From an uncultured Alphaproteobacteria bacterium (GTDB lineage Bacteria > Pseudomonadota > Alphaproteobacteria > GCA-2731375), in contig CATOSZ010000001.1 of assembly GCA_951812805.1 (NCBI GenBank), forward strand, positions 744,001 to 808,000: a stretch of DNA of 64,000 nucleotides. The letters run 5' to 3'. Within the stretch, counting starts at the first letter, position 1; the number at the start of each line of letters is the position of its first letter. Shown here piece by piece: positions 26,142-34,910 of this stretch. A program made the position numbers and the translations under genes. Under the pieces are notes generated by a model. That model saw nothing but the letters and a program-made list of their open reading frames with translations. It did not search any database and had not been told where the DNA came from.

Positions 26142-26540
26142 CTACCTCGGGCGGAACAGGACACGGGCGTCGGCGGAATCGGCCGGTGGCAGAACCGCGG
26201 CGAGCGGCAGGTCGATCGCCAGCGCGTCGGGTGCCGTCTCGACCAGGTTGGTGATCAGGCGGATCCCCGGCACCGCCTCGATATCGACGAGGGCGACGAT
26301 ATAGGGCAGGTGCGCCGCCCAGGCTTCGTCGAAGCCGTGCCGCACCACGCTCCAGCTGTACAGGCGGGCGGCACCGTCGACGTCGCGCCATGCGACCTCA
26401 CCCGCCCGGCAGTGCGGGCAGCGCGGCATCGGATACCAGTGAAACCGTTCGCAAGCCGGACACCAGGGAAAGGCCAGCCGGCCGTCCCGCGCGGCATCGA
26501 AGAAGGGTCGGAAGCGGGGATCGTCGGCGTCCACGCTCAT
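26142..26540 (-). CDS. DUF35 / Zn-ribbon OB-fold protein (132 aa)
   Basis: Rubredoxin-like zinc ribbon with CPAC (about 27-30) and CPHC (about 41-44), followed by an OB fold (ARLYSWSVVRHGFDEAW and onward). DUF35 proteins are obligate partners of thiolase-like proteins, providing acyl-CoA binding, as in HMG-CoA synthase and Ltp2 steroid aldolase complexes. Its start overlaps the stop of the thiolase-like gene by 4 bases, a strong sign that the two products form a complex. Confidence 0.9.
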   Translation of the reverse strand: MSVDADDPRFRPFFDAARDGRLAFPWCPACERFHWYPMPRCPHCRAGEVAWRDVDGAARLYSWSVVRHGFDEAWAAHLPYIVALVDIEAVPGIRLITNLVETAPDALAIDLPLAAVLPPADSADARVLFRPR

Positions 26541-27682
26541 CGGCCGAGCACCAGCACGCCGTAATCGGGCGGGGAGAGGCCGCCGACCAGGCCAATCTCG
26601 GCGCCGGCGACCTGGGCGCCGCCACCGTCACCGCGCAGCTGGCGTACGGCCTCGATCACATGCTCGACGCCGAGCAGGTAGCTGTAGCTCATCAGCCCGC
26701 CATGGGTGTTGACCGGCAGGCGGCCGCCGATCCGCGTCTCGCCCGCCAGCGCCAGCGGCCCCGCCTCGCCCTTGGCGCAGAACCCCAGATCCTCGATCTG
26801 CATCAGGCAGGAGATCGAGAAACAGTCGTAGACCTCGGCGAAGTCGACATCGCCGATCCCGATCCCCGCGCGGCCGAGCGCCTGGTCCGCCGCCGCCCGC
26901 ACCGCCGGCAGGGTGAGCAGGTCGGGGCCTTGCGTGAAGACGTCCTCGCCGCTTGTCGGCTCCGCCGCATAGCCGGTGGCGAGCACATGCACCGGTGGCC
27001 GCGGGGCGTCGAGGGCACGCTCCCGGCTGGTCATGACGAAGGCGCCGGCGCCGTCGGAGATCAGACAGCAGTCCGGCACGCGAAGCGGTTCGGCGATCAT
27101 CCGGCTGGCGAAATAGTCGTCGCGGGTGAGCGGCGCGCTCGTCTGTCCGCCGCCGTGCGCCAGGGCGTTCTCGCGCTGGGCGACGCAGAGGGCCGCCAGA
27201 TGCTCCTCCCTCAGGCCGAGCTCGTGCATGTAGCGCCGGGCCCAGAGCGCGAAATAGGTCGGCTGGGCGTTGAAGCCATAGGGTTTCTCGTAGGCGAGCT
27301 TGGCCGGATAGAGGTCGTGGAAGGCATAGGGCCCGCCGGTCCGGGTGCCCCAGTCGACGCCGAAATAGCACAGCACGTTCGTCGCCCGGCCCGAGGCGAT
27401 CGCCATCTCCGCCAGCATCGGCGCCGCCGTGGTACCGGCCCCACCGTAGGAGAGTGCAGCGTCGAAGCCCCGGCTCGCGCCGAGCTGCGCGGCGACGAAA
27501 TCGTGCGGCACCGTGGTCGGCATGACGACGCCGTCGGTGACGATGCCGTCGATCTCCTCCGGCCCGATGCCGGCATCCGCACAGGCGGCGAGCGCTGCCT
27601 CCACCACCAGCTCGTGCAGCCCCTTGTCGGCGCGCCGCGTCGGTGTCGTTTCGGCAATACCCGTGATCGCGATGCCGCCCAT
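26537..27682 (-). CDS. thiolase-fold protein, Ltp2/SCP2-like (381 aa)
   Basis: Thiolase superfamily protein with GIAITGIAETTPTRR at the start, YGGAGTTAAPMLAEMAIASG where degradative thiolases carry the nucleophilic Cys (none here), CLISDGAGAFVM, EVYDCFSISCLMQIEDLG and NTHGGLMSYSYLLGVEH. Missing Cys together with the Y-D-C-F-S motif and an overlapping DUF35 gene matches lipid-transfer-protein aldolases (Ltp2 type), which cleave steroid or other side-chain hydroxyacyl-CoA by retro-aldol chemistry. ATG 27682 is the family-like start. Aldolase activity is an inference. Confidence 0.87.
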   Translation of the reverse strand: MGGIAITGIAETTPTRRADKGLHELVVEAALAACADAGIGPEEIDGIVTDGVVMPTTVPHDFVAAQLGASRGFDAALSYGGAGTTAAPMLAEMAIASGRATNVLCYFGVDWGTRTGGPYAFHDLYPAKLAYEKPYGFNAQPTYFALWARRYMHELGLREEHLAALCVAQRENALAHGGGQTSAPLTRDDYFASRMIAEPLRVPDCCLISDGAGAFVMTSRERALDAPRPPVHVLATGYAAEPTSGEDVFTQGPDLLTLPAVRAAADQALGRAGIGIGDVDFAEVYDCFSISCLMQIEDLGFCAKGEAGPLALAGETRIGGRLPVNTHGGLMSYSYLLGVEHVIEAVRQLRGDGGGAQVAGAEIGLVGGLSPPDYGVLVLGR

Positions 27683-27919
27683 GCCTCTCCTCCGTCCCCT
27701 GGCCGGCGCGCAGTCTAGCCTAGGCGCCGCGTGGCCTCCATACGCGAGCCGTTCGGCCGAGAGGGGCATCGCAGCCGGCCGTCACGACGGCACCCGATCG
27801 GAGGACGTCGAAGGCCACGGGGGCAATATCAGTGTAGACTCGGTACCATCTTCAGCTTCAGTGGGCCAAGGCGCAGCCAAGGTTGCGGTAGTGTCCCATT
27901 TTCAGAGGAGTGATTTGAC

Positions 27920-28852
27920 ATGAAACGCAAATTCCCACGTGCCGGGACCGCGGCGCTCGCAACGGCGCTCTTGGCGCTGAGCCTGGGATCGGGCGTGCTC
28001 GCCACGCCGACGGACGAGACTTGGGTGATCTTGAACGCCCGACAGCCGGCCGTCTCTCCGGACGCTCCCCATGGCCTGAAGAATACCAAGAACGGCAAGA
28101 TGATCGTCGCCAAGCGACAGCGGACAGGGATCTCTCTCGGCTGGGAAGCCGCCTCCAACTTCGATCAGACCTTCAGATTTCACAGACGCGGGGGGGCAGG
28201 CGGCACCATCGCCTATGAGGAGCCGATCGCGATCAGTCTCAACTGGGGGGGCACGAAATACCTCCGCCACAAGCCGGGGGCGAGGGGCATCGAACTCTCC
28301 TTCTCGACCACGCCGGCCTATGAATGGCATTTCACCGGCGGCGCAAGAGGCACCCCGGTGCGCCCCTGGCGACAAACCAGCGCCGGTATTCGTGACGTCG
28401 CGAACGGGCTTTACAACAGCCATCGCCGGGCCTGGCTGATCCAAGGCACGCGCCGTGACGGCGTGTCGCTCAGATGGTCGCAACGCGTCCAGGCCGAGAC
28501 GGGTTCACCGAGCGGTGACAAATGTTCGGTGACCGTCCGGGTATCGGGCAAGTTCAGCGGACACACCACCGCCGTCGGCCTCTTCAAGGCAAACGGCAAT
28601 GACATCGGGGCGTTCGTGCGCAAATACCCGGTCCGCCGGGTAAGAGATCACCGCGAGGGGCAACGGGGCAGAAGTTACGCAAAGTCCAGCTTCACTCTCG
28701 CCCAGGGCATTTACTACGTCGTGCCCGCTGGCGGCGGCAAGGATCGCCATGGCGACTTCGCCGTGCTCTACAAGCCGGGCCGGGAGCGCTTCCGTTGTGT
28801 GGCGGGCGGACGGCATACGGTCCGCTTCGTCGGCAATTTCACGGAGTATTGA
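27920..28852 (+). CDS. secreted protein of unknown function (310 aa)
   Basis: Clear Sec signal peptide (KRKFPRAG then a hydrophobic stretch, cleavage near residue 28). The mature protein is beta-rich, with repeating Trp/Tyr/Phe strands (ISLGWEAASNFDQTFRFHR, AISLNWGGTKYLRHKPG) and a second half with two Cys (CSVTVRVSGKF and FRCVAGG) able to form a disulfide. No family recognised; a beta-trefoil or carbohydrate-binding fold is possible. GAGGAG is placed 9 bases before the ATG. It stands alone between the thiolase operon and a degraded oxidoreductase. Confidence 0.72.
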   Translation: MKRKFPRAGTAALATALLALSLGSGVLATPTDETWVILNARQPAVSPDAPHGLKNTKNGKMIVAKRQRTGISLGWEAASNFDQTFRFHRRGGAGGTIAYEEPIAISLNWGGTKYLRHKPGARGIELSFSTTPAYEWHFTGGARGTPVRPWRQTSAGIRDVANGLYNSHRRAWLIQGTRRDGVSLRWSQRVQAETGSPSGDKCSVTVRVSGKFSGHTTAVGLFKANGNDIGAFVRKYPVRRVRDHREGQRGRSYAKSSFTLAQGIYYVVPAGGGKDRHGDFAVLYKPGRERFRCVAGGRHTVRFVGNFTEY

Positions 28853-29018
28853 CGCCGAAGAATCGTTCTATGCGGACCGGCGGCTTTCGATACGTCACTG
28901 GCCCCCTCGGCGCCGCGGACCCTCCACGCTGCTTTCCGGGCTGGCGGGACGCGCTCGGCCTTGCGATTACAAGGGACGAGAGAGACGAGCCCTGGCTCGC
29001 TGCCGGTCGGCGGGCTAG

Positions 29019-29306
29019 GAGCCGTCGGCCAACGAATACTACGTCTCGATCCAGATCGTCGGCACACCGGGCGACTGCATCGAACAGATCGTCGAGTTGC
29101 AGCGCCTGACCGGCCTCGATCATCTGGTGACCGAATTCTCCTTCGGCGGAATGCCGCACGAGCAGGCGGAACAGAACATGCGCCTCTTCGCCCGCGACGT
29201 CATGCCGGTGCTGCAGCGCGACGCGGCCTTCCAGGGCGTGGTCGAGCCCGCCCCCCTGCCGGGCGCCGTGCAGGCGGCGCACGAGGACGTCTTCGCACCG
29301 GCCTGA
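29019..29306 (+). pseudogene. C-terminal fragment of an LLM-class flavin oxidoreductase
   Basis: Open frame of 95 codons without a good start, reading ANEYYVSIQIVGTPGDCIEQ, LTGLDHLVTEFSFGG, MRLFARDVMPVLQRD, the typical final helices of luciferase-like monooxygenases. A stop at 29016 and unrelated sequence upstream show that the first three quarters are gone. The first possible start, TTG 29097, would give only 69 residues. A deletion relic, not a functional gene. Confidence 0.7.
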
Positions 29307-29603
29307 GCGGGGCGTTTTCGATATCGTTCCAGGCGGCGGGGCCCCACAAACGAAGACCCAGCCGCCTGGGGGACGGCCGGGCCTGGGGGCGCCGGCGGGA
29401 GGGGAAGACCGGCGCTGGGTTCTATGCTTCGCAAGGGAAAACCGGATGACCTTGGACGGGTAACGATCCTGCCTGCCTTGCCGGGTGGGCGTTTCCGCCG
29501 CCCGTGGATTAAAGATAGGGTCTAATACGGGGCGGCGAAGTGACGGGCGTCACGAGTGCGAAGTTTTTTCTCACCACGGCGCGAACAGCCCCGGGACGAA
29601 CGC
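29307..29603. other. intergenic stretch, nothing recognised
   Basis: About 300 GC-rich bases between the oxidoreductase relic and the end of the Mrp operon. No gene, strong terminator or RNA was identified. It may hold the operon's transcription end, since both flanking coding regions converge here. Confidence 0.4.
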
Positions 29604-31295
29604 TCAGCGGAAATAGACCAGCAGCGCGCCGCCCAGCAGGGCCGCGGCCCAGATCGCCATGGAGCCGGTCGGCCAGGTGCGGGCGAGGATGCCGCGCGGG
29701 CCGTGGTGGCGTTGCGCCGCGCGAATGGCGCGCGCGCTTCCCACCTCGAGACCGCGCCAGGCCAGGCCGTGCAGCGCCATGCCCGCTGCTTCCAACCGGC
29801 GCCAGAGCCAGGGCAACAGTCGGCGGTAACTGAAATCGAAGTCGAGCACGGTGGAGCGGAGTTCCGGCGGATAGAGCCCGAAGCGTTGCAGCGTCGCGAA
29901 GGCCAGCGCCGAGAAGGCCAATAGCTGCAGCATCGTCACCACATGGCTCGTCGTATAGGGCACATAGTCGACCGGAAAGGGCAGCAGCGCATAGAGCGGC
30001 GCCGGGTAGACGCCGATGGCGATGCAGAGAAAGGCGGTGATGCCCATGGCGAGGCGCATGTTGAGGGGGGCTTCCTTCGGCCGCTTGCCGGAATCATGGG
30101 CGAAGAAGGCGAAGAAGGGGATCTTGATGCCGGAGTGGTGGAACACGCCGGCGGAGGCGAACAGCAGCACCAAAAAGACGATCAGATAGCCTTCCTCTGC
30201 CGCCGCGGTCAGGATCATCGACTTGGTGACGAAGCCGCTGAACAGCGGGACGCCGGAGATCGCGGCCCCGCCGACGATGCAGAAGCCGGTGGTCCACGGC
30301 ATGGTCTTGTGCAGGCCGCCCAGTTCCGAGCCCTTCGCCGTGCCCGTGCGATAGAGCACCGCCCCCATGGTCATGAACAGCAGCGACTTGTAGAGGATAT
30401 GGGCGAAGGCATGGCTGACCGCGCCGTTGATCGCCAGCGTGGTGCCGATGCCGATACCCGCCACCATGAAGCCGAGCTGGTTGTTCAGGCTGTAGGCGAG
30501 GACACGACGCAGGTCGTTTTCGATCACCGCATAGAAGATCGGGAAGGCGGTCATCGCGGCGCCGATCCAGATCAGCATCTCCGTCCCGGCATAGCCGCGC
30601 GCCAGCGCATAGACCGCAAGCTTGGTGGTGAAGCTGGAGAGGAAAACCGTACCGGTGACGGACGCCTCCGGATAGGCGTCCTGCAGCCAGTTGTGCAGGA
30701 AGGGGAAGGCGCACTTGATGCCGAAGCCGAGCATGATGAGCACGCCGGCCAGGCTGTCGATGCCGATATGCTCGAAGGCGATGGAGCCGGTCTCGCTCGC
30801 GTGCAGGGCCGTGCCGACGACCAGCAACATGCCCGACAGCATATAGACGATGAGCGTGCGGATGCCGGCGCCGTAGGCGCGTTTCGTGCGCGCCGACCAG
30901 ATCACGAACACGGCGGTGACCGCCGTCAGCTCCCAATAGATGAACAGGCTGATGAGATCGCCGGAGAACACGGCGCCGATGGTGGCGCCCGCATAGACCA
31001 TGGCGGCGGTCTGCTCGATCCGATCGTCACTGTGCCAGGCGAAGATCACGCCGATGGCCGCCGCGATATAGAAGATGTAGCCGAAGATCAGGCTCAGCCG
31101 GTCGACGCGGACATGCGTCATCTCGAAACCGAAGGCGCTGACGGTGCCGAAGCTCCCCGTCTCCAGCAGGATCAGCTGATAGATACCCAGCAGGGGCAGG
31201 GCCAGCATGTAGATCGGGCGCGCGCGGCCACGCAGGAGGGGAACCGCGATGGCGCCGAGGATCAGCAGCAGGCCGGGCGGGAATTCAACGGTCAT
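29604..31295 (-). CDS. proton-translocating antiporter subunit, NuoL/MrpD-like (563 aa)
   Basis: Polytopic protein of the complex I antiporter-like family, about 14 membrane spans. Signature segments are LISLFIYWELTAVTAVFVIW (Glu of TM5), GIKCAFPFLHNWLQDAYPEA (Lys/His of TM7 and following), VLAYSLNNQLGFMVAGIG and FAHILYKSLLFMTMGAV (Lys). The C-terminal 100 residues after the membrane core are amphipathic and end in a last span. ATG 31295 overlaps the preceding small gene by 11 bases with GAGGAC upstream. Last gene of the Mrp operon and third D-like subunit; it may take the place of the MrpA NuoL module. Confidence 0.9.
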   Translation of the reverse strand: MTVEFPPGLLLILGAIAVPLLRGRARPIYMLALPLLGIYQLILLETGSFGTVSAFGFEMTHVRVDRLSLIFGYIFYIAAAIGVIFAWHSDDRIEQTAAMVYAGATIGAVFSGDLISLFIYWELTAVTAVFVIWSARTKRAYGAGIRTLIVYMLSGMLLVVGTALHASETGSIAFEHIGIDSLAGVLIMLGFGIKCAFPFLHNWLQDAYPEASVTGTVFLSSFTTKLAVYALARGYAGTEMLIWIGAAMTAFPIFYAVIENDLRRVLAYSLNNQLGFMVAGIGIGTTLAINGAVSHAFAHILYKSLLFMTMGAVLYRTGTAKGSELGGLHKTMPWTTGFCIVGGAAISGVPLFSGFVTKSMILTAAAEEGYLIVFLVLLFASAGVFHHSGIKIPFFAFFAHDSGKRPKEAPLNMRLAMGITAFLCIAIGVYPAPLYALLPFPVDYVPYTTSHVVTMLQLLAFSALAFATLQRFGLYPPELRSTVLDFDFSYRRLLPWLWRRLEAAGMALHGLAWRGLEVGSARAIRAAQRHHGPRGILARTWPTGSMAIWAAALLGGALLVYFR

Positions 31296-31596
31296 AATAG
31301 TCCTCATCGCGCATTAGAATCTTGCGCAGCTCGCGCGAGACCAGCACCAGGGCGAAGGACACGGAAAAGCCGAAGAGACCGAAGAAGCCGAACCAGTTCT
31401 CGAAATCGAAGACCACATGCTTGTGATAGAAGGCGTCGGCCAGGAACAGCACGGCGCAGAGCACGACCACGGCCCAGAACAGCTTGTGGGCGTTGCGTTT
31501 GTCGTCGAACCAGGAGGGCCGCTCGTCGGCCCGCGCTTCTGACGCGTGATCGGATGCGTGATCAAGCCCATGCTCAGGGGGGGGCGTTTCGGTCAT
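31285..31596 (-). CDS. small two-span membrane protein of the Mrp operon (103 aa)
   Basis: Hydrophilic His/Asp/Glu-rich N-terminus (about 1-35) followed by two membrane helices (about 39-57 and 68-88) and a charged C-terminus (RKILMRDEDYYDR). It overlaps the downstream antiporter gene by 11 bases and follows the previous one by 16, so it is translated with them. No known Mrp subunit matches; it may be an accessory or assembly subunit. Confidence 0.78.
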   Translation of the reverse strand: MTETPPPEHGLDHASDHASEARADERPSWFDDKRNAHKLFWAVVVLCAVLFLADAFYHKHVVFDFENWFGFFGLFGFSVSFALVLVSRELRKILMRDEDYYDR

Positions 31597-31612
31597 GATC
31601 CAGGGCTCCAGG

Positions 31613-33082
31613 TCACGGTTTCATCCCGGCGAGTGCGCTCGCCAGCTCGACCACCGGCGCCGACCAGAAGAACAGCAGCACGGTCAGCCCCGCCGTCATG
31701 GTGAGGGCGACGACGATCGGCAACGGCGCCTCGCCATGGGGATGCGCCTGGGCCTCCGACGACAGGGGCTTGAGGAAGGCGGCGTGCAGGATCGGCAGGA
31801 AATAGGCCGCATTCAACAGGGTCGAGGCGATGATCACGGCCAGCGCGAACCATTGTCCCGCCGCATGCGCCCCCAGCAGCATGTACCACTTCGAGAGGAA
31901 GCCGGCCGCCGGCGGCACGCCGATCATCGACAGCGCGCCGACGGCGAAGGCGCCCATGGTCCAGGGCATGCGCCGGCCGATGCCGTCGAGCTGGCTGACC
32001 TCGGTCTTGTGCGCCGCCGTGTAGATCGAACCGGCGGCGAAGAACAGCGTGATCTTGGCGACCGCGTGGGCCGCGATGTGCAGGGCCGCGGCCATCACCG
32101 ACAAGGGTGCCAGGATGAAGGTCGCCAGCACCACGTAGGACAGCTGGCTCACCGTCGAATAGGCCAGCCGGCGCTTGAGGTTGTCCTGGCGGATGGCGAT
32201 GAGCGAGGCGGTGATGACGGTGAAGCCGGCGATCCCCAGGATCAGGTCGCTGGTCGGCAGGGTCTGCAAAAAGTCGATGCCGAAGATGTAGACCGCGACC
32301 TTGACGACGGAGAAGACGCCCGCCTTGACCACCGCCACGGCGTGCAGCAGGGCGGACACCGGGGTCGGTGCCACCATGGCGCCCGGCAGCCAGCGATGCA
32401 GCGGCATCAACGCCGCCTTGCCGATGCCGTACATGTAGAAGACCAGCAACACCGCCGCGACGCCTTCCGGGATCTTGCCGGCCATGATGCCGCCCGGCGT
32501 GAAGTCGAGGGTGCCCGTCTCGCCGTAGGTATAGAGGACGGCGAACAGCAGGAAGCCGATGGAGGTTCCCATCAGCAGGCCGATATAGGTCCGCCCGCCC
32601 CGCTTCGCCTCCTCGTCCCCGTGGTGCGTGACCAAAGGATAGGTCGCGAGGGAAAGCGCCTCGTAGAAGACGAACAGCGTCAGCATGTTGTCGGCGAAGG
32701 CGATGCCCATGGTGCTGGCGAGCGAAATCGCGAAGCAGATGTAGAAGCGGGTCTGCGCATGCTCCTTGTTGCCGCGCATGTAGCCGATCGAATAGATCGA
32801 GTTGATGATCCAGAGGCCGGAGGCGACCAGGGCGAAGATCATGCCGAGCGGCTCGACCCGGAAGGCGAGCGGCACTTCCGGCAACAGCGGCAGCAGGGTG
32901 AGGGCGACCTCCTTGCCATCGGACACCTGGCCCCAGATCGCCAGCACCGTCAGGAAGAGGGCGCCGGCGGTGGTCAGCGTCACGCCCTCGCGCAGGTCTT
33001 CCCATCGCCCGGTGACCGCGATGCCAATGGCCCCGACAAGCGGCAGGGCGAGGGCCAAGAGGATCAGGGTTGCGCCGCTCAT
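31613..33082 (-). CDS. Mrp/Mnh antiporter subunit D-like (489 aa), second copy
   Basis: NuoN/NuoM-like antiporter with about 14 spans. Key segments: MLTLFVFYEALSLATYPLV (Glu), GKAALMPLHRWLPGAMVAPT (Lys, and the loop His), VVKAGVFSVVKV (Lys), LAYSTVSQLSYV and AHAVAKITLFFAAGSI (Lys), the proton-path residues of this family. ATG 33082 overlaps the upstream mnhD stop by 4 bases. The frame open to 34450 is a shadow of mnhD. It probably supplies one of the ion-translocating units of the complex. Confidence 0.92.
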   Translation of the reverse strand: MSGATLILLALALPLVGAIGIAVTGRWEDLREGVTLTTAGALFLTVLAIWGQVSDGKEVALTLLPLLPEVPLAFRVEPLGMIFALVASGLWIINSIYSIGYMRGNKEHAQTRFYICFAISLASTMGIAFADNMLTLFVFYEALSLATYPLVTHHGDEEAKRGGRTYIGLLMGTSIGFLLFAVLYTYGETGTLDFTPGGIMAGKIPEGVAAVLLVFYMYGIGKAALMPLHRWLPGAMVAPTPVSALLHAVAVVKAGVFSVVKVAVYIFGIDFLQTLPTSDLILGIAGFTVITASLIAIRQDNLKRRLAYSTVSQLSYVVLATFILAPLSVMAAALHIAAHAVAKITLFFAAGSIYTAAHKTEVSQLDGIGRRMPWTMGAFAVGALSMIGVPPAAGFLSKWYMLLGAHAAGQWFALAVIIASTLLNAAYFLPILHAAFLKPLSSEAQAHPHGEAPLPIVVALTMTAGLTVLLFFWSAPVVELASALAGMKP

Positions 33083-34560
33083 CCGCCCGCTCCGAACAAG
33101 GCGGCCGCGGCGCCGCGCGCGACCGTGACCGGCAGCGAGGTCTCGATGCCGAAATAGACGTTGGCGAGCGCAAAGACCCAGGTTGGCAGCAGCAGGGAGA
33201 GCGGCGCCTCCCGCGCGGCGACGCGGCCCTCGGGCCGGGGCTGGAAGTAGGCGACCTCGATCACCCGCCAGATATAGACGATCGCCAGCAGGCTGGAGGC
33301 GACGATCAACAGGCCGAGCCACCACAGGCCGAGCTCGAAGGCGGCCTGCAACAGCAGCCACTTGGAGATGAAGCCGGCGGTGAGCGGTACGCCGATGAGA
33401 GAGAGGCCGGCCATCACGAATGCGGCCATGGTCCAGGGCATCTCCTTGGCGATGCCGGCCATGTCGCGGATCGCCACCGAGCCGATCGAATAGAAGACGC
33501 AGCCGAGCGCCAGGAACAGCGCGCCCTTCATCAGCGCGTGGTTGAACATGTGCGCGATGCCGGCCGACAGGCCCGCCGCGGTCGCCAGGCTGATCGCCAG
33601 CACCATGTAGCCGATCTGCGCGACGGAGGAATAGGCCAGCAGCCGCTTGGCGTTCTCCTGGAAGATGGCGACGAGGGAGCCGGCGAAAATCGCGAGCAGT
33701 GCCGGCACGAAGAGCAGCAGGCTCATCGGCTGGTCGGCGAAGGCGAAATCGGCCCCGAAGACGGTGAAGGTGAAACGCAGCAGGACGTAGATCGCCACCT
33801 TGGTCGCCGTCGCCGCCAGGAAGGCGGTCACCACGCTCGGCGCGTAGGCATAGGCGTTCGGCAGCCAGAGATGCAGCGGGAAGAGCGCCAGCTTCAGCGC
33901 CATGCCGACGACGATGAAGGCATAGGCCGCCAGCACCGGCCGGGTGCCGTGCAGGGGCTGCAAGCGTTCCGCCAGGTCGGCCATGTTGAGCGTGCCGGTC
34001 ATCATATAGAGCAGGCCGACGCCGATCAGGAAGAAGGTGGCGCCGATCGTGCCCATGATCAGGTATTGGAAGGCGGCGGTCAGCGCCTTGCGGTTCCGCC
34101 CCATGGCGACCAGCGCATAGGTCGAGAGCGAGCTGATCTCCAGGAAGACGAAGACGTTGAAGGCGTCGCCCGTGATCGCGATGCCGAGCAGGCCGGCCAG
34201 GCAGAGCAGCAGCATGCAGTAGAAAAAGCCCTGCTGTTCGGGCGCGATCTCGATCCGCACGCTGCGCCGCGCATAGGGCAGGACGATCGCCGCCGTGCCG
34301 GTGACCAGCAGCAGGACGAAGGCGTTCAGCAGGTCGACGCGAAGCTCGATGCCCCACGGCGCCGGCCAGGAGCCAAGCAGATAGGAGATCTCGCCGCCCT
34401 GCATGACCTGCGCGAGCAGGCCGATCGAAACGGCGAAGGCGGCCCAGCACACCGCCACGGAAAACAGCCAGGCGAACCGCGCGCTGCCCGCCAGCACGAC
34501 GATCGGCGCCGCCAGCAGCGGCAGTACGATCTGCAGGGCGGGAAGGTGCTGGGCGATCAT
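33079..34560 (-). CDS. mnhD: Mrp/Mnh Na+/H+ antiporter subunit D (493 aa)
   Basis: Canonical MrpD/MnhD: MIAQHLPALQIVLPLLAAPI at the start, FNVFVFLEISSLSTYALVAM with the conserved Glu, GMALKLALFPLHLWLPNAYA with Lys and His, LLAYSSVAQIGYMVLAI, and FNHALMKGALFLALGC with Lys. Together with MrpA-like subunits it drives proton uptake against Na+ or other cation export. It overlaps mnhC by 4 bases, in the conserved B-C-D order. Confidence 0.94.
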   Translation of the reverse strand: MIAQHLPALQIVLPLLAAPIVVLAGSARFAWLFSVAVCWAAFAVSIGLLAQVMQGGEISYLLGSWPAPWGIELRVDLLNAFVLLLVTGTAAIVLPYARRSVRIEIAPEQQGFFYCMLLLCLAGLLGIAITGDAFNVFVFLEISSLSTYALVAMGRNRKALTAAFQYLIMGTIGATFFLIGVGLLYMMTGTLNMADLAERLQPLHGTRPVLAAYAFIVVGMALKLALFPLHLWLPNAYAYAPSVVTAFLAATATKVAIYVLLRFTFTVFGADFAFADQPMSLLLFVPALLAIFAGSLVAIFQENAKRLLAYSSVAQIGYMVLAISLATAAGLSAGIAHMFNHALMKGALFLALGCVFYSIGSVAIRDMAGIAKEMPWTMAAFVMAGLSLIGVPLTAGFISKWLLLQAAFELGLWWLGLLIVASSLLAIVYIWRVIEVAYFQPRPEGRVAAREAPLSLLLPTWVFALANVYFGIETSLPVTVARGAAAALFGAGG

Positions 34561-34910
34561 TCGTCGTCGTCCTGGTGATCGATCTCGTCTTCCTCGATCG
34601 TCCCGTAGGCTTCGCGAATGCGAACCACGAGCGCGAGGCCGAGAGCCGAGGTGGCGACGCCGACCACGATCGCGGTCAGGATCAGGACGTGCGGTAACGG
34701 GTTGGAATAGACGGAATAGCCCGCCTCGATGATCGGGGCGGTGCCGCCCTCGACCTTGCCGATGGAGATGTAGAGCAGGAAGACCGAGGTCTGGAAGACG
34801 TTCAGGCCGACGATCTTCTTCACCAGGTTACCGCGGCTGACGACGATATAGAGGCCCAGCATCATCAGCAGGATGACGATCCAATAATTGTAGTGGGCGA
34901 GAAAACTCAT
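34557..34910 (-). CDS. mnhC: Mrp/Mnh antiporter subunit C (117 aa)
   Basis: NuoK-like three-span protein. YWIVILLMMLGLYIVVSRGN, KIVGLNVFQTSVFLLYIS and the strongly conserved PHVLILTAIVVGVATSALG identify MrpC/MnhC. The C-terminus is acidic. Overlaps both neighbours by 4 bases. Confidence 0.94.
   Translation of the reverse strand: MSFLAHYNYWIVILLMMLGLYIVVSRGNLVKKIVGLNVFQTSVFLLYISIGKVEGGTAPIIEAGYSVYSNPLPHVLILTAIVVGVATSALGLALVVRIREAYGTIEEDEIDHQDDDE

Noticed and set aside
31613..34450. 945-residue frame that appears to join two antiporter subunits
   Set aside because: The first half is an out-of-frame shadow of mnhD; the true subunit starts at 33082 with the family N-terminus.
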